A DNA stretch of 64,000 nt from Clostridia bacterium (GTDB taxonomy: Bacteria > Bacillota > Clostridia > Oscillospirales > Acutalibacteraceae): the NCBI GenBank assembly GCA_017516315.1, contig JAFXDE010000046.1, positions 1-64,000 on the forward strand, given 5' to 3'. Positions 42,242 through 51,286 of the stretch are shown here, piece by piece. The notes beneath the pieces were generated by a model. The model ran no database searches, was not told the DNA's origin, and saw only the letters and a list, made by a program, of their open reading frames with translations. How positions within the stretch are numbered: position 1 is the first letter of the stretch; each line of letters begins with the position of its first letter. The position numbers and the translations under genes are program-made.

Positions 42242-44284
42242 TTATTCAGCAGCTTCAGCTTCAACAGCTTCGTCAGCTACTTCTTCTGCAACTGCATCAG
42301 CAGTCTCTTCAACCACTTCTTCAGCAGCTTCTTCAGTTTCTTCTACAACCTCAGGTTCGAGAAGAACACGGATTGAAAGGCTGATACGATGCTTATCGTA
42401 GTCGACATCAGTAATCTTAACTGTTACAACATCACCGATGGAAAGAACTTCCTTGGGAGATGCGATGTGACGGTTAGCGATCTGAGAAATGTGGATAAGA
42501 CCTTCTACACCGTCGATGATTCTTGCGAAAGCACCGAATGTGGTGAGACCTACTACGGTAGCTTCAACTACTGAGCCAACCTCATAGTCTCTCTTAAAGA
42601 TTTCCCAGGGATTGTCTTCGATTCTCTTATAGCCGAGAGAAATTTTTCTCTTTTCAGCATCGAGAGCCTTGATGTAAACCTTAACTGTATCGCCGACATT
42701 TACAACCTCTGAAGGATGCTTGATTCTTGTCCAGGAAAGCTCAGAGATATGTACCATACCGTCTACGCCGCCGAGATCAACGAAAGCACCGTAGTTTGTA
42801 AGTGACTTAACAGTACCTGTGAATTCCTGACCCTCTGCGATTTCAGCCCAGAAAGCTTCAGTAGCTGCCTTGCGCTCTTCTCTGAGAACAGCACGGACAG
42901 AGCCTACTACGCGCTTCTTCTGCTCGTCGAGATCGATAAGCTTAAACTTAACGGTCTGTTTGAGAAGCTGAGAGAGATCCTCATCCTTGCCGAGACCTGT
43001 AAGGGAAGCAGGGATAAATACTCTTGCGCCTAAGGGATATACGATTACACCGCCTCTTACAACTTCAGAAACAACTGCTTCGAGAACTTCGTCGTTTTCC
43101 TTAGCTGCTACGATGTTTTTCCATGATGCTCTTCTGTCATAAAGACGCTTTGAAAGCTTCATGGTGCCTTCATTATCATTTGTTTTCATGATAATGAGAT
43201 TGAGCTCGTCGCCGATTTTGAGTTCCTTTGAAGGATCGGCTGTGGGATCATTGCTGTATTCTTCTACAGGGATGAAACCGGCGTATTTTCTGCCAATGTC
43301 AACTTGAATCTCGTTGGGTGCAATGCCAACAACAATACCAACAACATTGGGGTTATCACTTGTATCGTCAATGCTATCAACGGCTGCTAAGAACAGCTCC
43401 TGATCCTGTGTCTCCTTTGTGATTTTTTGTTCATTAAAGTTTTCGGTCATAATGACTTCAACCTCCTTTATTATACGTGCAGGTGTAGATGCACCTGCTG
43501 TTATACCTATATTACTGCATCCTGTGAAATCGATGCCGTAAAGCTCATCAAGCCTTTCGATAAGATGAGTTCGGCAATTTTCACTGCAGACATTTTTAAG
43601 CTTAACGGTATTTGAGCTGAATCTGCCGCCGATTACGAGCATACAATCAACCTTTTGCGACAATTCGTTAGCTTCTTCCTGTCTGTTTTGAGTCGCTCTA
43701 CATATTGTATCAAAAGAAATCGAATTTGTACATACTTTTTGAATAATTTCTGCACATTTTTTCCATTCTTTTACTGAAAAAGTAGTCTGCGAAAGGAAAA
43801 CAATTTCGCTTTTTTCTATATCGGAATTTTTATTCAACAAATCCAGAAGCTCTTCTTCATTTTTGAACACATAGGACTTTCCTCTGCAGTAGCTTCTGAA
43901 TCCGCAGACCTCAGGATGATTTTCGTCTCCGGATATGAGTACGATATTATTTTCGGTCGAATGCTGCTTGACAAGCTTATGGATTTTCAGAACATAAGGG
44001 CAGGTAGCATCCGTGAAGCTTATCCCTGCTTTCTCAAGAGAAGCCACCGTCTCTTTAGTTACACCGTGAGCTCTTATAACAACCTCGCAGTCAGAAGGTA
44101 CAGCTTCAGGAGAATCAACTATAACCACTCCCCTGTTTTCGAGATCCTCAATAACCTGAGGATTATGAATTATAGGTCCGAGCGTACAAACCTTATGCCC
44201 TTCATCGAGCATTTTATAAACCAGATTTACAGCTCTGTCTACACCGAAACAAAATCCGGCGGTTTCAGCTACCGTTATTTTCAT
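42242..44284 (-). CDS. ispH: Bifunctional IspH (HMBPP reductase) / ribosomal protein S1
   Basis: A 680-residue fusion known from Clostridia. The IspH part (about 1-283) makes isopentenyl and dimethylallyl diphosphate with a 4Fe-4S cluster; its three cysteines lie at Cys12 (GFCFG), near 96 (TCPYV) and near 195 (ICRATQ). The S1 part has four RNA-binding S1 domains (about 300-640), with the clearest at VKSLTNYGAFVDLGGVDGMV near 495-514 (position given). An acidic Ala/Glu tail ends it. It overlaps plsC by 20 bp and is closed by a terminator. Confidence 0.93.
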   Translation of the reverse strand: MKITVAETAGFCFGVDRAVNLVYKMLDEGHKVCTLGPIIHNPQVIEDLENRGVVIVDSPEAVPSDCEVVIRAHGVTKETVASLEKAGISFTDATCPYVLKIHKLVKQHSTENNIVLISGDENHPEVCGFRSYCRGKSYVFKNEEELLDLLNKNSDIEKSEIVFLSQTTFSVKEWKKCAEIIQKVCTNSISFDTICRATQNRQEEANELSQKVDCMLVIGGRFSSNTVKLKNVCSENCRTHLIERLDELYGIDFTGCSNIGITAGASTPARIIKEVEVIMTENFNEQKITKETQDQELFLAAVDSIDDTSDNPNVVGIVVGIAPNEIQVDIGRKYAGFIPVEEYSNDPTADPSKELKIGDELNLIIMKTNDNEGTMKLSKRLYDRRASWKNIVAAKENDEVLEAVVSEVVRGGVIVYPLGARVFIPASLTGLGKDEDLSQLLKQTVKFKLIDLDEQKKRVVGSVRAVLREERKAATEAFWAEIAEGQEFTGTVKSLTNYGAFVDLGGVDGMVHISELSWTRIKHPSEVVNVGDTVKVYIKALDAEKRKISLGYKRIEDNPWEIFKRDYEVGSVVEATVVGLTTFGAFARIIDGVEGLIHISQIANRHIASPKEVLSIGDVVTVKITDVDYDKHRISLSIRVLLEPEVVEETEEAAEEVVEETADAVAEEVADEAVEAEAAE

Positions 44285-44927
44285 TTTCAGCCTCCCATAA
44301 AGACTTGATTCTTTTCATTATCAGCTCAGAAGCAAAATCCAGCTCCTCTGACTTTTTCTTAACTCCGAAGCAGAATTCAGGATTTTTTATAACATCACCG
44401 TAGGATAAAACCAAGCTGTGCCATCGCGATGTATCCGAAGGACTCCTGTATATACAGACGGGAAGAACATCGGCACCTGTCAGTCGAGCAAGATAGGCAA
44501 CTCCGTTTTTTGCTTCCGTAGGCGAAGAATTTCTTACTCTTCTACCCTCAGGAAAAATTCCGAGTGCCCAACCGTTATTAACTATCAGCTCCGCACGGCG
44601 GATAGCTGCTCTGTCGAAATAGTTTCTCTTGACAGGAAAAGCATTCATATTCCTCATAAAGACAGCCTTAAACGGATTCATAAACAGCTCACTCTTCGCC
44701 ATAAAATGCACAGTTCTGGGACAGTTTGCTACTATTATTGCAGGGTCGGAAAAGGCTATATGGTTTGATGTAATAATAAGCGGACCACTCAGAGGAATAT
44801 TTTCTTTGCCTTTTACTGTAAGACTTCTATAGGCGAACATCGACAGAGCCTTAGCGGCATATTTTCCGGCATAATAAATCTTATGCTCAATCGGCTTAAC
44901 AGAATAATCAAAATACAAGCAAATCAA
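44265..44927 (-). CDS. plsC: 1-acyl-sn-glycerol-3-phosphate acyltransferase (PlsC)
   Basis: A 220-residue acyltransferase making phosphatidic acid. The catalytic NHxxxxD motif is NHIAFSD near residues 54-60 and the second motif is FPEGRR near 127-132. An N-terminal membrane segment is short. The start is uncertain: TTG at 44927 has AAAGGA directly adjacent, so a TTG nine bases later (44918) may be the true start. The end overlaps ispH-S1 by 20 bp, and cmk lies 18 bp upstream: the cmk-plsC-ispH-S1 order is conserved in Clostridia. Confidence 0.88.
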   Translation of the reverse strand: MICLYFDYSVKPIEHKIYYAGKYAAKALSMFAYRSLTVKGKENIPLSGPLIITSNHIAFSDPAIIVANCPRTVHFMAKSELFMNPFKAVFMRNMNAFPVKRNYFDRAAIRRAELIVNNGWALGIFPEGRRVRNSSPTEAKNGVAYLARLTGADVLPVCIYRSPSDTSRWHSLVLSYGDVIKNPEFCFGVKKKSEELDFASELIMKRIKSLWEAENENNGS

Positions 44928-44945
44928 TCCTTTGATTGTTTTTGA

Positions 44946-45620
44946 TTATATTTTACCCTCAATAATGCTGATTATTAATTCAATTGACTCTTCTAAATTT
45001 ATATCGCTTGTGTCAGCTAAAACAGCATCGTCAGCCTTCTTCAAAGGCGCGATTGCCCTGTGTGAGTCATTATAGTCGCGCTCAATCATATCAGCAAGAA
45101 CATCATCGTATTTGGTTTCAATACCTTTTTCAGTCAGTTCGAGATGTCTTCTTTTTGCTCTTGCCTCAGGAGAAGCAGTAAGGAAGATTTTTACATCAGC
45201 ATCAGGAAGAACTACCGTTCCGATGTCTCTGCCGTCCATAATACAGTTATTGCTTGCGGCAAGATTTTTCTGTAAATCGAAAAGATACTTTCTGACCTCA
45301 GGAACCGCCGATACTGCTGACGCTGCCATGGAAGCCTCAGGAGTTCTGATTTCCTTGGAAACATCCTCACCGCACAGGAACATTCTCTGCTCACCGTCAA
45401 TAAATTTAAGTTCAATTTTAAGGTCATCTGTCAGAGTAGAAACAACAGATTCAGCATCCTTAACATCGGCACCTTTTCTCAAAGCATTAAGACCTACAGT
45501 TCTGTAGAGCGCACCGGTATCAATATAAATATAGCCGAGCTTTGCTGCGGCAGCCTTTGAAATAGTGCTTTTACCTGCACCTGCAGGACCGTCAATAGCG
45601 ACATTAATTACTTTATTCAT
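44946..45620 (-). CDS. cmk: Cytidylate kinase
   Basis: A 224-residue kinase for CMP and dCMP. The P-loop GPAGAGKST is near 10-18 and the CMP site contains MDGRDIGTVVLPDAD near 125-139. I chose the ATG at 45620, which has AAGGAG with 8-base spacing. A longer in-frame opening upstream (from 45713) would lie inside the flavoprotein gene and is not supported. Confidence 0.94.
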   Translation of the reverse strand: MNKVINVAIDGPAGAGKSTISKAAAAKLGYIYIDTGALYRTVGLNALRKGADVKDAESVVSTLTDDLKIELKFIDGEQRMFLCGEDVSKEIRTPEASMAASAVSAVPEVRKYLFDLQKNLAASNNCIMDGRDIGTVVLPDADVKIFLTASPEARAKRRHLELTEKGIETKYDDVLADMIERDYNDSHRAIAPLKKADDAVLADTSDINLEESIELIISIIEGKI

Positions 45621-45636
45621 ATTACTTTCTCCTTTT

Positions 45637-46869
45637 TTAAACACTTTCGCCGGCAAGTCTGCCCGTAGAAAATGCAATCTGCAGATTAAAACCGCCCGTA
45701 TAGGCATCAACATCTATTACTTCACCGGCAAAATATAAGCCTTTGCACAGCTTTGACTCCATGGTTTTAGGGTCTATTTCTTTCGTGCTGACACCGCCCG
45801 AGGTTATAATAGCCTCTTCAATCGGTCTGAATTTCAGTACTGTTACCTTCATATCCTTAAGAATATTTACGAGCTTTCCACGCATATCCTTGGTAATCTG
45901 ATTTACTTTAGTGGAGGGCTTTATACCCGAAAGCTTCACGATAACGGGTACGAGCTTTTTCGGCAAAAGAGCATCAAGAGCATTAATGAAATTCTTATTG
46001 GAATTTTCCAGGAAATCTCTCTGAATTCTTTTATCAAGCTGTTCGTATGAAAGAGCAGGCTTAAGATCGATATGTATTTCGTATTTTCTTTCCTTCATAT
46101 TCTTCATGTGAGAGCTTGCACTGAGAATAAGAGGTCCCGATACACCGAAATGTGTAAAGAGCATCTCGCCGAAATCCTTATAAATTTCTTTATAGCTCTC
46201 CGTATCCGTTACGGTAATCTCTACATTCTTAAGGGAAAGACCCTGTAAATCCATACAGAAGCCTTCGTGACAGACGAGAGGAACAAGAGAAGGCTTTATG
46301 TCGGTTACTTTGTGTCCTGCCTGCTTTGCAAGCTTATATCCGTCACCGATCGAGCCCGTAAGAGGATAAGACGCACCGCCCGTAGCAACTATAACCTTAT
46401 CGGCATAAAGCTCTTTACCGTCATCGAGAATGACGCCTTCGACCTTGCCTTCGCTCATAATAAGCTCACTTACGGTGCCTTTTATTCTTTTAGCGTCAGC
46501 ATCCTGACTGAATCTGTTAAGAGCATCCACGATGTCAGAAGCCTTGTCACTTTCCGGAAAAACTCTGTCTCCTCTTTCAACCTTAAGAGAAACACCCATA
46601 TCCTCGAAAAAATCAATGGTATCAGAAGGCATAAATCTAGAAAATGCACTGTAAAGAAAACGGCCGTTAGTCGGAACATTTGCTATAAGGTCATTAATAA
46701 GGTTAAAGTTATTTGTAACATTACATCTTCCCTTGCCCGTTATCATTACCTTTCGGCCCGGTTTATCATTTTTCTCGATTAAAACTACATCATTTCCGTT
46801 CTCGGCAGCGACACCTGAAGCCATAAGACCCGCGGCACCTGCACCGATCACTATTACTTTATTACTCAT
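45637..46869 (-). CDS. HI0933-family FAD/NAD(P) oxidoreductase
   Basis: A 410-residue flavoprotein of the HI0933/YhiN family. The FAD-binding GAGAAGLMAS motif is near residues 9-18, GKGRCNVTNN near 44-53, and a C-terminal TGGFNLQIAFSTGRLAG near 391-407. The physiological substrate is unknown. The ATG at 46869 has ACGGAG upstream; a longer frame exists but reaches into the promoter. It heads the operon with cmk, plsC and ispH-S1. Confidence 0.85.
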   Translation of the reverse strand: MSNKVIVIGAGAAGLMASGVAAENGNDVVLIEKNDKPGRKVMITGKGRCNVTNNFNLINDLIANVPTNGRFLYSAFSRFMPSDTIDFFEDMGVSLKVERGDRVFPESDKASDIVDALNRFSQDADAKRIKGTVSELIMSEGKVEGVILDDGKELYADKVIVATGGASYPLTGSIGDGYKLAKQAGHKVTDIKPSLVPLVCHEGFCMDLQGLSLKNVEITVTDTESYKEIYKDFGEMLFTHFGVSGPLILSASSHMKNMKERKYEIHIDLKPALSYEQLDKRIQRDFLENSNKNFINALDALLPKKLVPVIVKLSGIKPSTKVNQITKDMRGKLVNILKDMKVTVLKFRPIEEAIITSGGVSTKEIDPKTMESKLCKGLYFAGEVIDVDAYTGGFNLQIAFSTGRLAGESV

Positions 46870-46900
46870 ATATATACTCCGTAAAAATAAATCTTCGTCA

Positions 46901-46929
46901 ATTATACAATATATACTCGATAAATTCAA
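46901..46929 (-). promoter_or_regulatory. Promoter for the flavoprotein-cmk-plsC-ispH operon
   Basis: On the minus strand TTGAAT (46929-46924), 17 bases, TATAAT (46906-46901), about 32 bp before the ATG at 46869. Confidence 0.7.
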
Positions 46930-47006
46930 GAGGTGAGCTGTATGTAAATTTTTCAAAGTTATTAATTTTTTTACTTAATATAATATTTTTTCAGAGCCGG
47001 CTTTTA

Positions 47007-47035
47007 TAGACAAATCGTTTTTTTTATGATATAAT
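47007..47035 (+). promoter_or_regulatory. Promoter for pgsA
   Basis: TAGACA (47007-47012), 17 bases, TATAAT (47030-47035), about 26 bp before the ATG at 47061. Confidence 0.6.
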
Positions 47036-47060
47036 AAATAAAAATTTTTTGAGGTGTAAA

Positions 47061-47597
47061 ATGAACATAGCTAATAAATTAACAGTTTTCAGAGTTATTC
47101 TTGTCCCGTTTTTCGTAGTTTTTATGCTTACTGATTTTACGGCATATAACAGATGGATTGCATTCGCAATTTTCGTAATCGCTACGATAACCGATAAATT
47201 AGACGGAACGATAGCTCATAAATTCAATATGGTTACTACCTTCGGAAAGTTTATGGATCCTATTGCAGATAAGCTTCTCGTTTGCTCCGCACTTGTTTGT
47301 CTCACGGCGTCAGGAGAGGTTCCCGCCTGGGTCACCATTATTATAATCGGCAGAGAATTCGCTATCAGCGGTATACGGTTAATCGCAGCGGATAATGATG
47401 TGGCTATCGCCGCTACCTGGTGGGGCAAAAGTAAAACCATCGCTCAGATGGCTATGATAATAATTATACTTATGAATGTGCCCGCCTTACAGCTTTTTGG
47501 ACAGATTGTGATGTATATTTCCGTGGTGCTGACACTGGTTTCTCTCGTTGATTATGTAGTAAAGAACAGAGAAGTTCTCGCAATCGAGGATAAATAA
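47061..47597 (+). CDS. pgsA: CDP-diacylglycerol-glycerol-3-phosphate 3-phosphatidyltransferase
   Basis: A 178-residue membrane enzyme of the CDP-alcohol phosphatidyltransferase family making phosphatidylglycerol phosphate. The metal-binding motif spans TDKLDGTIAHKFN near 42-54 and GKFMDPIAD near 60-68, with the four Asp residues in place. The residue after the conserved Ala is His where most members have Arg. Four to five hydrophobic segments are present. I chose the ATG at 47061 with GAGGTG upstream; a TTG at 47049 is in frame but contains the ribosome site. Confidence 0.9.
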   Translation: MNIANKLTVFRVILVPFFVVFMLTDFTAYNRWIAFAIFVIATITDKLDGTIAHKFNMVTTFGKFMDPIADKLLVCSALVCLTASGEVPAWVTIIIIGREFAISGIRLIAADNDVAIAATWWGKSKTIAQMAMIIIILMNVPALQLFGQIVMYISVVLTLVSLVDYVVKNREVLAIEDK

Positions 47598-47604
47598 ACG
47601 AGAT

Positions 47605-47637
47605 AAAGAGTCTTTTAAGGCTCTTTATTTGTTTTTA
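47605..47637 (+). terminator. Terminator after pgsA
   Basis: AAAGAGTC (47606-47613) and GGCTCTTT (47619-47626) form a stem with one G-U pair around a TTTTA loop, followed by ATTTGTTTTT. The metG promoter begins right after it. Confidence 0.8.
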
Positions 47638-47640
47638 ATA

Positions 47641-47670
47641 TTGACAAAAGGCAGATAATATTGTTAAAAT
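47641..47670 (+). promoter_or_regulatory. Promoter for metG-tatD
   Basis: TTGACA (47641-47646), 18 bases, TAAAAT (47665-47670), about 40 bp before the metG ATG. No T-box or SAM riboswitch fits in the short leader. Confidence 0.65.
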
Positions 47671-47709
47671 ATAAATTGAAATTTTATAATTTGGAAAAGG
47701 AGTAATAAT

Positions 47710-49647
47710 ATGAATAAAGGTAAGTTTTATATAACTACAGCTATTGCATATACTTCGAGAAAGCCTCACATCGGTAACAGCTATGAAATCGTTCTTACCG
47801 ATGCAATCGCACGTTATAAGAGACTTCAGGGCTACGATGTGTATTTTCTCACAGGTACTGATGAGCACGGTCAGAAAATCGAGGAATATGCAAAAGCTGC
47901 AGGTGTTTCACCTAAGGAATATGTCGATAAGGTAGCCGCTGAAATCAGAGGAATCTGCGACACGCTCAACACAACCTACGATAAGTTCATCAGAACCACC
48001 GACGATTACCACGAAAAGGTAGTACAGAAAATCTTTAAGAAGCTCTATGACCAGGGCGATATTTACAAGAGTGAATACGAAGGTCTTTACTGTACCCCCT
48101 GTGAATCCTTCTGGACCGAGTCACAGCTCGTAGACGGTAAGTGTCCCGACTGTGGCAGAGAGGTAAAGAAAGCCAAGGAAGAAGCGTATTTCCTCCGTCT
48201 TTCCAAATACCAGAAACAGCTTGAGGATTACATCGAAAACAATGATGGCTTTATTTATCCCGAAAGCCGTAAAAAGGAAATGCTTAATAACTTCATAAAA
48301 CCGGGTCTTCAGGACCTCTGTGTTTCCAGAACCTCCTTCAAATGGGGTATTCCCGTTTCCTTCGATGACAACCATGTAATTTATGTCTGGATTGATGCTC
48401 TTTCAAACTATATCACTGCATTAGGTTATGACCCCGACGGCTCAAGTGACCTTTACAAAAAGTACTGGCCCGCTGATGTTCATATTATCGGCAAGGATAT
48501 CGTGCGCTTCCACACTATTTACTGGCCCATTATGCTTATGGCATTAGGCGAGGAGCTTCCCAAGCAGGTTTACGGTCACCCCTGGCTTCTCTTCGGCGAG
48601 GATAAAATGTCAAAATCTAAGGGTAATGTTATCTATGCCGACGAGCTTTCAAAGCTTATCGGTGTCGATGCCGTAAGATATTACCTCTTATCTGAAATGC
48701 CTCACGCTAACGACGGCTCGATTTCCTACAGCACTATTATCGAGAGATTTAATTCCGACCTTGCCAACACGCTCGGTAATCTCGTCAACAGAACCGTGGC
48801 TATGACAAACAAATACTTCAGCGGAACAGTTATGGCTCCCACCTGTGCTGATAATGTAGATGAAGAACTTAAGTCATTTGCTCTCGAAACCGTCAAAACA
48901 GTAGAAGACAAGATGGAAACCTATCACATTGCCGATGCAGTGGAAGCAGTTATGAATCTCGCCAAGCGCTGTAATAAATATATCGACGAGACTGCGCCCT
49001 GGGCTCTTGCCAAAGACGAAGCAAACAGAGAAAGACTCGGAACAGTTCTTTATAATCTTCTCGAGGGTATCAGATTTATTTCTGTTCTTCTCTCTTCCTT
49101 TATGCCCGAAACATCTAAGGCTATTCTCGCACAGATTAACTGTGACATCGAGGATTACGAGAGTCTTTCTACCTTCGGTGCGCTTAAGGCAGGCGGTACA
49201 GTAGGTACTGCTACTCCCCTTTTCGCCCGTATTGACGCTGAAAAAATGATGGAAGAAATCAAAGCACAGCAGGAAGCTGCTCAGAAAAATGAAAAGAAAT
49301 TCAGCGAAATCGAAGGAATCGCACAGATAGGCATCGAAGATTTCGCCAAGGTAGATTTAAGAGTTGCCAAAATCACTGACTGTGAGCCGGTCAAGAGAGC
49401 GAAGAAACTTCTCAAGCTTACCCTCAATGACGGTACCGGCACCCCCAGAACGGTAGCATCAGGTATCGCTAAATGGTACAAGCCCGAGGATCTTATCGGT
49501 AAGAGCATTATCGTTGTTTCTAACCTTAAGCCCGCTGTTCTTTGCGGTGTTGAAAGCCAAGGAATGATCCTTGCTGCTGACTGCAGCGAAGAGGATGTAA
49601 AGGTTATTTTCGTTGACGGTATTCCCGAAGGCTCAAAGGTAAGATGA
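47710..49647 (+). CDS. metG: Methionyl-tRNA synthetase
   Basis: A 645-residue class I synthetase charging tRNA-Met. The HIGH-like PHIGNSY is near 19-25, zinc cysteines appear as CTPC and CPDC (near 127 and 144), and KMSKSKGN is near 298-305. Residues about 540-645 are a C-terminal tRNA-binding EMAPII-like domain with DFAKVDLRV and SQGMILAA. AAAAGGAG precedes the ATG. It overlaps tatD by 4 bp. Confidence 0.96.
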   Translation: MNKGKFYITTAIAYTSRKPHIGNSYEIVLTDAIARYKRLQGYDVYFLTGTDEHGQKIEEYAKAAGVSPKEYVDKVAAEIRGICDTLNTTYDKFIRTTDDYHEKVVQKIFKKLYDQGDIYKSEYEGLYCTPCESFWTESQLVDGKCPDCGREVKKAKEEAYFLRLSKYQKQLEDYIENNDGFIYPESRKKEMLNNFIKPGLQDLCVSRTSFKWGIPVSFDDNHVIYVWIDALSNYITALGYDPDGSSDLYKKYWPADVHIIGKDIVRFHTIYWPIMLMALGEELPKQVYGHPWLLFGEDKMSKSKGNVIYADELSKLIGVDAVRYYLLSEMPHANDGSISYSTIIERFNSDLANTLGNLVNRTVAMTNKYFSGTVMAPTCADNVDEELKSFALETVKTVEDKMETYHIADAVEAVMNLAKRCNKYIDETAPWALAKDEANRERLGTVLYNLLEGIRFISVLLSSFMPETSKAILAQINCDIEDYESLSTFGALKAGGTVGTATPLFARIDAEKMMEEIKAQQEAAQKNEKKFSEIEGIAQIGIEDFAKVDLRVAKITDCEPVKRAKKLLKLTLNDGTGTPRTVASGIAKWYKPEDLIGKSIIVVSNLKPAVLCGVESQGMILAADCSEEDVKVIFVDGIPEGSKVR

Positions 49648-50411
49648 TGTACAGAAATATATTTGACACACACGCCCATTACGATGATGAGCGATTTAAC
49701 GAAGACAGAACTGAGCTTCTGTCTTCTCTTTTCAGAGGTAGCGTTAGCGGAATTATAAACTGCGGATGCGATCTGAAATCCTCGCTGAAAACTGTAGAAC
49801 TTACAGAAAAACACTCTTTGGTTTATGGTGCTGTCGGCGTTCATCCTCACGAAGCAGAGAAAGCTACTGCTGAAGACCTAAAACAGATCAAAGAGCTTTA
49901 TAAAAATGATAAAATTGTAGCTGTCGGTGAAATCGGTCTCGATTATTTCTATGACTTCTCACCGAGAGAAAGACAGATAGAGATTTTCCGTGAGCAGATT
50001 ATAACTGCCAATGAACTCGGACTTCCTGTAATCATTCACGACAGAGATGCTCATGAGGACACAATGAATATCCTCAAGGAGTTGAAGCCAAAAGGAGTAG
50101 TCCACTGCTTTTCGGGTAGTGCTGAAATGGCTAAAGAGATTCTTAAGCTCGGTCTTTACATAGGTATCGGCGGTGCAGTTACTTTTAAAAACGCAAGAAA
50201 ACCTGTGGAAGTAGTTGAGATTTTACCTTTAGACAGACTTCTGCTTGAAACAGATGCGCCCTATATGACACCTGTACCTTTCAGAGGCAAAAGATGTGAT
50301 TCGTCACATATAGCGTATACAGCGGAAAAGATAGCTGAAATCAAAGGAATAGGCGTTCAGGAACTTATCAATAAGGCTACTGAAAATACTAAAACACTCT
50401 TTAATATTTAA
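49644..50411 (+). CDS. tatD: TatD-family DNase
   Basis: A 255-residue metal-dependent hydrolase of the TatD family, a 3'-5' exonuclease for DNA quality control. The metal ligands are HAHYDD near 11-16 (FDTHAHYDDERF), a Glu in GEIGLDYFYD near 94-103, His in VIIHDRDAHED near 128-138, HCF near 152, and the final Asp in ETDAPYMTP near 202-210. ATG ATG repeats at the start, so 49647 is an alternative. It is coupled to metG, a common order. Confidence 0.93.
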   Translation: MMYRNIFDTHAHYDDERFNEDRTELLSSLFRGSVSGIINCGCDLKSSLKTVELTEKHSLVYGAVGVHPHEAEKATAEDLKQIKELYKNDKIVAVGEIGLDYFYDFSPRERQIEIFREQIITANELGLPVIIHDRDAHEDTMNILKELKPKGVVHCFSGSAEMAKEILKLGLYIGIGGAVTFKNARKPVEVVEILPLDRLLLETDAPYMTPVPFRGKRCDSSHIAYTAEKIAEIKGIGVQELINKATENTKTLFNI

Positions 50412-50412
50412 A

Positions 50413-50443
50413 AAGAAGCGACCAAAATCGGTCGCTTCTTTCT
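50413..50443. terminator. Bidirectional terminator between tatD and the ZIP gene
   Basis: AAGAAGCGACC (50413-50423) and GGTCGCTTCTT (50430-50440) form a perfect 11-bp stem with a 6-base loop. A T-run (CTTCTTTCT) follows on the plus strand, and A-rich bases precede it, so it serves tatD and, less perfectly, the convergent transporter gene that ends at 50444. Confidence 0.85.
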
Positions 50444-51208
50444 CTACCCGAAAATTACATCCAAGCACATCATTAAAAGAAATCCTAAAGAAAAAATAAG
50501 AGTTATGCTCCCTTTTCTCTCTGTCTTTTCATACATATCGGGTATGAGCTGCTCGGTAACCACATAAATCATAGCACCTGCAGCATAGGAAAGGAAAAAC
50601 GGAAGAGCAACTGCCATAAATTTCGACGCCAGAATAGCAATAACTGCACCCAATGGCTCTACGATACCTGAAGCAAAGCCCCAAATAAAAGTCTTCTTTC
50701 TGCTTTTATTCTCTGCCATCACAGGCATAGTGACTATAGCACCTTCGGGAATATTCTGCACAGCTATACCGAAAGCGAGTAGAAAAGCCGAAGTAAAATC
50801 CTTCACCCCATCCTGTGCCAGAAGCGAAGCGAAAACCATACCGACAGCCATACCCTCAGGAATGTTATGAACCGTGACTGCGATTAACTGCATAAGAGTT
50901 TTAGTGGCATAGGGAGTATATTTATCAAATCGGCTCAGTGACTTATCTATTATCCTGTCCGCCCATATCATCGAAGCTACACCCGACAGAAACCCCGTAA
51001 CCGTCTGAAAGACTCCCCCGCCCTCCATTTCTACGGAAGGAATAATCAAACTCCACACACTCGCTGCAAGCATTATACCGCCGGCGAGTGCAGAAAGAAT
51101 ATTTTTTATATTTACAGAGACATCTTTTTTAATAAGAAAAATCGCAGATGAGCCCAACATAGTACCTACAAACGGTATCATTATACCTGTTAATATTTTC
51201 AGAAGCAT
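50444..51208 (-). CDS. ZIP-family metal transporter, copy 1
   Basis: A 254-residue ZIP transporter, bringing zinc or other divalent metals into the cell. About eight hydrophobic segments are visible. The metal site helices carry VTVHNIPEGMAVGM near 110-123 and VQNIPEGAIV near 151-160. The start is preceded by GAGGTGATT. A 7-bp inverted repeat (51216-51222 and 51244-51250) lies just upstream. It is separated from fprA by a terminator, so it probably has its own promoter there. Confidence 0.9.
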   Translation of the reverse strand: MLLKILTGIMIPFVGTMLGSSAIFLIKKDVSVNIKNILSALAGGIMLAASVWSLIIPSVEMEGGGVFQTVTGFLSGVASMIWADRIIDKSLSRFDKYTPYATKTLMQLIAVTVHNIPEGMAVGMVFASLLAQDGVKDFTSAFLLAFGIAVQNIPEGAIVTMPVMAENKSRKKTFIWGFASGIVEPLGAVIAILASKFMAVALPFFLSYAAGAMIYVVTEQLIPDMYEKTERKGSITLIFSLGFLLMMCLDVIFG

Positions 51209-51215
51209 ATAATCA

Positions 51216-51250
51216 CCTCATAATATAAACGCTATAACCATACTATGAGG
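51216..51250. promoter_or_regulatory. Inverted repeat upstream of the ZIP gene, possible operator
   Basis: CCTCATA (51216-51222) and TATGAGG (51244-51250) are a perfect 7-bp inverted repeat 21 bases apart. Between them lies an AT-rich TATATT-like -10 on the minus strand. It may be a repressor site overlapping the promoter, or a coincidental repeat; the sequence differs from the Zur-like palindrome at 39698-39722. Confidence 0.35.
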
Positions 51251-51252
51251 TA

Positions 51253-51277
51253 AAAGAAAAAGGGTGCATTTGCACCC
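51253..51277 (-). terminator. Terminator after fprA
   Basis: GGGTGCA (51262-51268), two-base loop, TGCACCC (51271-51277); on the minus strand it is followed by TTTTTCTTTT. Confidence 0.85.
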
Positions 51278-51286
51278 CAAACTGTT

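Noticed and set aside
47641..47709. Possible riboswitch or T-box ahead of metG
   Set aside because: Only about 40 bases lie between the promoter and the start codon, with no T-box or terminator pair.
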